The notes under the pieces: model-generated
Database searches by the model: none
What the model was told of the DNA's origin: nothing
Seen by the model: the letters and a program-made list of their open reading frames with translations, nothing else
DNA from: a virus
DNA length: 25,237 bases
Virus record (IMG/VR): IMGVR_UViG_3300046007_010166
Span: 1-25,237 of that record
Strand: one strand, 5' to 3'
Made by a program: the position numbers and the translations under genes
Part shown: positions 21,978-25,237 of the stretch, piece by piece
Position numbering within the stretch: position 1 is the first letter of the stretch
Layout: each line of letters opens with the position of its first letter

Positions 21978-22595
21978 TTATTTTATAGGACAGAATGACG
22001 CAGAGTATATGTAATCTTTATTCCTTTTAACATTAACACCCATTGACAATCCACATACCTCAACATCAAGGAGACATTCATCTGAACTACCTCCACAAAT
22101 AGTAACATCTTTACCTTTAAGTTTAAGAAAAATATCATAAAGCTTTTTACTCATATGGTGCCACTGATGATTGTTGGCTATATAAACAATTATAGTTCCC
22201 TCTGTGGTAGTGAAGTAATCACCTCTCTTTAAAGATTTATCTTTCTCTTTTTGTTTAATATCATTATAAACTTTATCATCTAATATATTCTTATAAAAAT
22301 CTGCATCAACATCATAATTATATCGTTTTTCTATTAAATCAACTTGATTATTAAATTTATATAAATCATCTTTATTCTCAATATCTGGATTATCATCATA
22401 TAAATAGTCTTTATCTGGATTTTTACCATCAACATGATTATCAAAAATTTGATAAACCTTATCAAATTTTAGACAATACTTATTTAATTCTTTCAAATAA
22501 TTATCAGTAAAAAATTTCTTAAAAGACTTTTGAACATCAACGATTATCAATGTTTGTTTATCTTGAAAATTATCAAATATTTTTAAATATCTCAT
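21978..22595 (-). CDS. Tagged isochorismatase/nicotinamidase-fold cysteine hydrolase
   Basis: 205 residues. After the tag MRYLKIFDNF comes TLIIVDVQKSF, the first strand of isochorismatase-fold hydrolases with catalytic D20. K90 (LIEKRYNYDVDADF) matches the conserved Lys, and C174 in ICGGSSDECLLDVEVCGLSM matches the nucleophilic Cys. GVNVKRNKDYIYSA follows as in the family. The D-K-C triad appears complete. Members hydrolyse nicotinamide, isochorismate or other amides; the substrate cannot be told from sequence alone. The start overlaps the stop of the 22595 gene by one base (TAATG), so it is co-translated. If the 17497 protein is an ADP-ribosyltransferase, removal of released nicotinamide would be a logical pairing, but that is speculation. 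Confidence 0.82.
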   Translation of the reverse strand: MRYLKIFDNFQDKQTLIIVDVQKSFKKFFTDNYLKELNKYCLKFDKVYQIFDNHVDGKNPDKDYLYDDNPDIENKDDLYKFNNQVDLIEKRYNYDVDADFYKNILDDKVYNDIKQKEKDKSLKRGDYFTTTEGTIIVYIANNHQWHHMSKKLYDIFLKLKGKDVTICGGSSDECLLDVEVCGLSMGVNVKRNKDYIYSASFCPIK

Positions 22596-24385
22596 TATTC
22601 TTCAGTATCAGCTTCCGCTAATTGTCCTTGTTTTCTTTTAATAACGTTTATCATAACTGTGATACCATTATTTATATTTCCAAAGTAATTTCTTTTATCT
22701 ACAAGAGCTCTATATAAATAACTCGCATCATTATAATAACTAGTTGGTCTCATTCTATCAAAGAAATTACTTAAACTACTTAAACCAGTTCTCTCTGACC
22801 TAAATAAGTTTCTTAATGAATTTATTTCCTGTTGTAAGAACTCAACATCTGCCAGTGTTTCAACAGAAATAGAAGAGATATAACGATTTATTTCCAAAGA
22901 TAATCTATCTAGATTAATTAAAACTTTAAGTTCCTGTTCTTTCCACTCTTCTGGAGACTCATCTTCAATTTTATTTCTAATCCCTTTAAGAATTTTATTG
23001 GTGTGTTCGTTTGTTTTAATAGACCAATCTAAAGTATCTTTATACTTTTCATTAATAAACCGAACATCACCTTTGAAATCACTATTACTTTTTAAATCTA
23101 CCAAAGCAGTAGGAGTAATTCCTTCTTCTAACGATTTAGCATCTTCTCTTTCTGCACTTTTAATCTTTTTAATTACTTTAAAAATAGTATTTGCAATGTT
23201 TGCTAAACCACCACTAATTGTATCACTTGCTGATTGATTTAAGAAATAAACGGCATTTCTACCCAATAATCTTGCAGCCATTCTATTAAATTTAGAAATA
23301 TCATCTAATTCTCCTTTTAATTTAAAAGCTTGTGCAATTTTATCAAAATATCTTTTAATATTTGCTTTCTTAATTTCATCATTAGATAAAAGTGCAGTAG
23401 CACCCGACTTCATCTCACCTCTGTTTGAAATAATTTCAGATTTTTTTCTTTCAGGAGAAAAATTCATTAATTTATTAAAATCTAATATGATTGCAAAGTT
23501 TGCGTCTTTTACACTAGAATTTATTTGAACTGGTCTAATACGGAAATTACCCACATCAAATGAGGTATTATATCCATAAGGATCTAAACCACCTGCATTT
23601 GTCCTTGGTTTTAATAAACTGATATTATTAACTCTGGATTGACCCATTTGCCAAAATTTACCTGCTATTTGATTCCAACCAGTAGTTTCTCTAGGATAGT
23701 TATTATAATAACCCGCAGTATTTTGTAATGCAAACGTTTTACTTCCTGCCCAAGTTTGAGCTTTCATAACATAACTAACAACTTGTGGATATAACTCATT
23801 TCTCCAACCAGTATTATTGACTAAGTCTAACGCAATAATATCACCTGTTTCAAGCTCATTTATACGAGACTTTGGAACTCTTCTAACAACATCATAATCA
23901 TCAATATTTGGTGAAAATGTGGCAGTATTTGCAGCAGAGGTTTCTCTATAAACACCATCCACTGCAGTAGTAGTAATAAATTTACCTTCTGAGTCAAACC
24001 AAAACTTAATCATCGATAAATTAGATTTCTTAGGTTTGATTCCAGTACCTTCACAAGTACCACAATCAACAACTCTAAATCCTCTACCCCAAGGTCTTCT
24101 TACCTTACCTTTATCACATCTTTCACCAGCAATAAACTCACCAACTGAATCACAAGGCTCGTCTTCAACAACAACATTGTTAAATCTTAACGCTCTGTTA
24201 AAAGGGAGATATGTAAATAAATCATCACCCAATTTAGATTCAGGTATGTCAAATCGTTTACATATTAATTTTAGTGTATCTAAAAATGTTTTTTTATCAG
24301 CTTTTGATTTAATATGTTTTAAAGTTGCATTTAATGTTCTTGAATCAAATGCTTCAAATAATTTTATATATTTTAAATTTTTCAT
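22595..24385 (-). CDS. Large tagged protein of unknown function with Cys cluster
   Basis: 596 residues. The tag is slightly internal: MKNLKYIKLFEAFDSRTL. Residues 15-65 (KHIKSKADKKTFLDTLKLIC, then DDLFTYLPFNRAL) look like a helical domain I associate with a conserved T4-like phage family of unknown function. A cysteine cluster follows (C78, C90, C108, C111), including CGTCEGTG, like half of a DnaJ zinc centre. Residues 125-330 look β-rich, with WFDSEGKFITTTAVDG and GDIIALDLVN. The C-terminal 250 residues are helical. It overlaps the upstream gene by 4 bases (ATGA) and the downstream by 1. It could be a virion-internal protein; function unknown. Confidence 0.82.
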   Translation of the reverse strand: MKNLKYIKLFEAFDSRTLNATLKHIKSKADKKTFLDTLKLICKRFDIPESKLGDDLFTYLPFNRALRFNNVVVEDEPCDSVGEFIAGERCDKGKVRRPWGRGFRVVDCGTCEGTGIKPKKSNLSMIKFWFDSEGKFITTTAVDGVYRETSAANTATFSPNIDDYDVVRRVPKSRINELETGDIIALDLVNNTGWRNELYPQVVSYVMKAQTWAGSKTFALQNTAGYYNNYPRETTGWNQIAGKFWQMGQSRVNNISLLKPRTNAGGLDPYGYNTSFDVGNFRIRPVQINSSVKDANFAIILDFNKLMNFSPERKKSEIISNRGEMKSGATALLSNDEIKKANIKRYFDKIAQAFKLKGELDDISKFNRMAARLLGRNAVYFLNQSASDTISGGLANIANTIFKVIKKIKSAEREDAKSLEEGITPTALVDLKSNSDFKGDVRFINEKYKDTLDWSIKTNEHTNKILKGIRNKIEDESPEEWKEQELKVLINLDRLSLEINRYISSISVETLADVEFLQQEINSLRNLFRSERTGLSSLSNFFDRMRPTSYYNDASYLYRALVDKRNYFGNINNGITVMINVIKRKQGQLAEADTEE

Positions 24386-25237
24386 ATTATTGGACCTACA
24401 ATTTCTATTTTTACTCCTTTAGATCTTAAAGATCCTAAAATTGACTTAGATTCTTTTGTTGCTAGATCACCAGAAATTACTAATTTCTTTAAATTTTCTG
24501 GTACAATTGTTTTTAAATCTTCTACCGAATCTAAAGTATATATTACCTGTAATTCTTCCAATGCTTTAAATTCAGAGAAGTCAAATGAACCAACATTATC
24601 ACAACTGATAATTTGTAATTTCGTAATATTTGGATTTGATTGATTAATATCTTGTAAAACACCATTAGATAATTTACACTTATCAAATGCAATACTTGTT
24701 GTTTTGATTCTATCAAAGTCTTTTAAAGTATGTATTTCAATGAATTTAAACTTAATCCAATCTAATGTGATATTTAAAGTTAGTAAACTATCTGGTATTT
24801 CAGTAGTTTCAATAATCAATTCTTTAATTCTTGCATTTGGATCAACTCTAACATTTTTCCAATTACCAATTTGACTTAAATATAATGTCTTAATGTTTTT
24901 ACCAATCATTCTTCCGGTAGTTGTACTTAATCTATCTTGATATGGTGCTGTTAAATTATCATCAGTGTCAAGATCTGGAGTATATAAATATCTATCATTT
25001 CTATCCGCATTCATAATGTTACCACTATACTTTGTGACAATTTCTTCAAATTTATCCTGCATTCTATCTGGATAAGCTCTATCAAAATATAATTTTGTGG
25101 CTTTATGAATAGCATAAGGTTTATTTGTTTCTTTAAAAATATTTCCACTTAGAGTAAGTTGAACCTCACTGTCTACAGATACTACAGTCGTAGAAGTCTT
25201 GTCTATATTATTATAAACAATATCACCTGTTTTTTCT
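24382..25237 (-). CDS. Partial protein with β-rich N-terminal part and leucine-rich-repeat-like C-terminus
   Basis: The frame is open from the right edge to the stop at 24382, giving at least 284 residues; the true start is outside the window, so the internal ATG at 25062 should not be taken as the start. The visible N-terminal part (GDIVYNNIDKTSTTVVSVDS, then EVQLTLSGNIFKETNKPYAI) resembles phage structural β-domains. The C-terminal 180 residues have regularly spaced Leu/Ile strands (IKTLYLSQIGNWKNV, IKELIIETTEIPDSL, ITKLQIISCDNV, LEELQVIYTLDSVEDL, LKKLVISGDL), the pattern of a leucine-rich-repeat solenoid. That would suit a protein-binding role, for instance in the virion. It overlaps the 22595 gene by four bases. 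Confidence 0.75.
   Translation of the reverse strand, partial: EKTGDIVYNNIDKTSTTVVSVDSEVQLTLSGNIFKETNKPYAIHKATKLYFDRAYPDRMQDKFEEIVTKYSGNIMNADRNDRYLYTPDLDTDDNLTAPYQDRLSTTTGRMIGKNIKTLYLSQIGNWKNVRVDPNARIKELIIETTEIPDSLLTLNITLDWIKFKFIEIHTLKDFDRIKTTSIAFDKCKLSNGVLQDINQSNPNITKLQIISCDNVGSFDFSEFKALEELQVIYTLDSVEDLKTIVPENLKKLVISGDLATKESKSILGSLRSKGVKIEIVGPII

Noticed and set aside
25060-25062. ATG at 25062 as the start of the last gene
   Set aside because: The frame stays open to the window edge with sensible protein sequence (58 more codons), so the start lies outside.

Overview
The window is an AT-rich piece of a T4-like (gp23/gp20/gp21-type) tailed bacteriophage genome. The evidence is a set of recognisable myovirus proteins: major capsid protein, prohead protease, portal, head-completion nuclease, tail sheath stabiliser (gp15-like), baseplate wedge (gp25-like), late sigma factor (gp55-like) and clamp loader (gp44-like). 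Start codons are almost never preceded by a Shine-Dalgarno sequence; they lie in A/T-only leaders. That fits a host such as the Bacteroidota, but the host assignment is an inference.

Layout. 1-2841 (minus): an NFACT-R-domain protein, then an operon of two M20-type peptidases (one cut by the left edge) flanking an acidic protein. 2867-6876 (minus): capsid protein and a prohead protease fused to a repeat-rich scaffold, each with its own upstream element. 7063-9765 (plus): a homing-endonuclease remnant, an RNase R-like exonuclease and a small partner. 9799-13124 (minus): portal, an HNH endonuclease, a small HTH protein and an unrecognised protein. 13155-13685 (plus): gp4-like head-completion nuclease. 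13665-17448 (minus): two small proteins, the late sigma factor, a large unknown, the gp15-like tail protein and a Vsr-like endonuclease remnant. 17497-19848 (plus): two tagged proteins and the clamp loader. 19865-21009 (minus): two tagged proteins. 21096-21473 (plus): gp25-like wedge. 21466 to the right edge (minus): SET-domain protein, isochorismatase-fold protein, a 596-residue tagged protein and a partial structural/LRR-like protein.

The most interesting signal is a short N-terminal peptide, roughly M-[KR]-Y-[LI]-K-x-F-[EDN]-x-F, on seven otherwise unrelated proteins, with looser versions on two more. The carriers include a SET-domain protein, an isochorismatase/nicotinamidase-fold hydrolase, a possible ADP-ribosyltransferase-like protein, a zinc-ribbon protein and an NFACT-R protein. 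The capsid, portal, tail, replication and RNase proteins lack it. In position and style it resembles the T4 capsid-targeting sequence (MKTYQEFIAE) that loads internal proteins and Alt into the prohead. I propose that this window encodes a set of capsid-packaged proteins that could be injected with the DNA. The same window encodes the protease and a scaffold whose ten 14-residue repeats each carry a protease-type site ([LI]-A-E followed by N/H, or VAES).

Regulation: a TTAATATATA box sits only 4-5 bases before the start codon of several operon-leading genes, which suggests leaderless late mRNAs. The late sigma factor gene is in the same window. Rho-independent-type hairpins separate convergent or consecutive units. 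No tRNA, CRISPR array or insertion sequence was seen, and no stretch over 300 bases lacks a gene.
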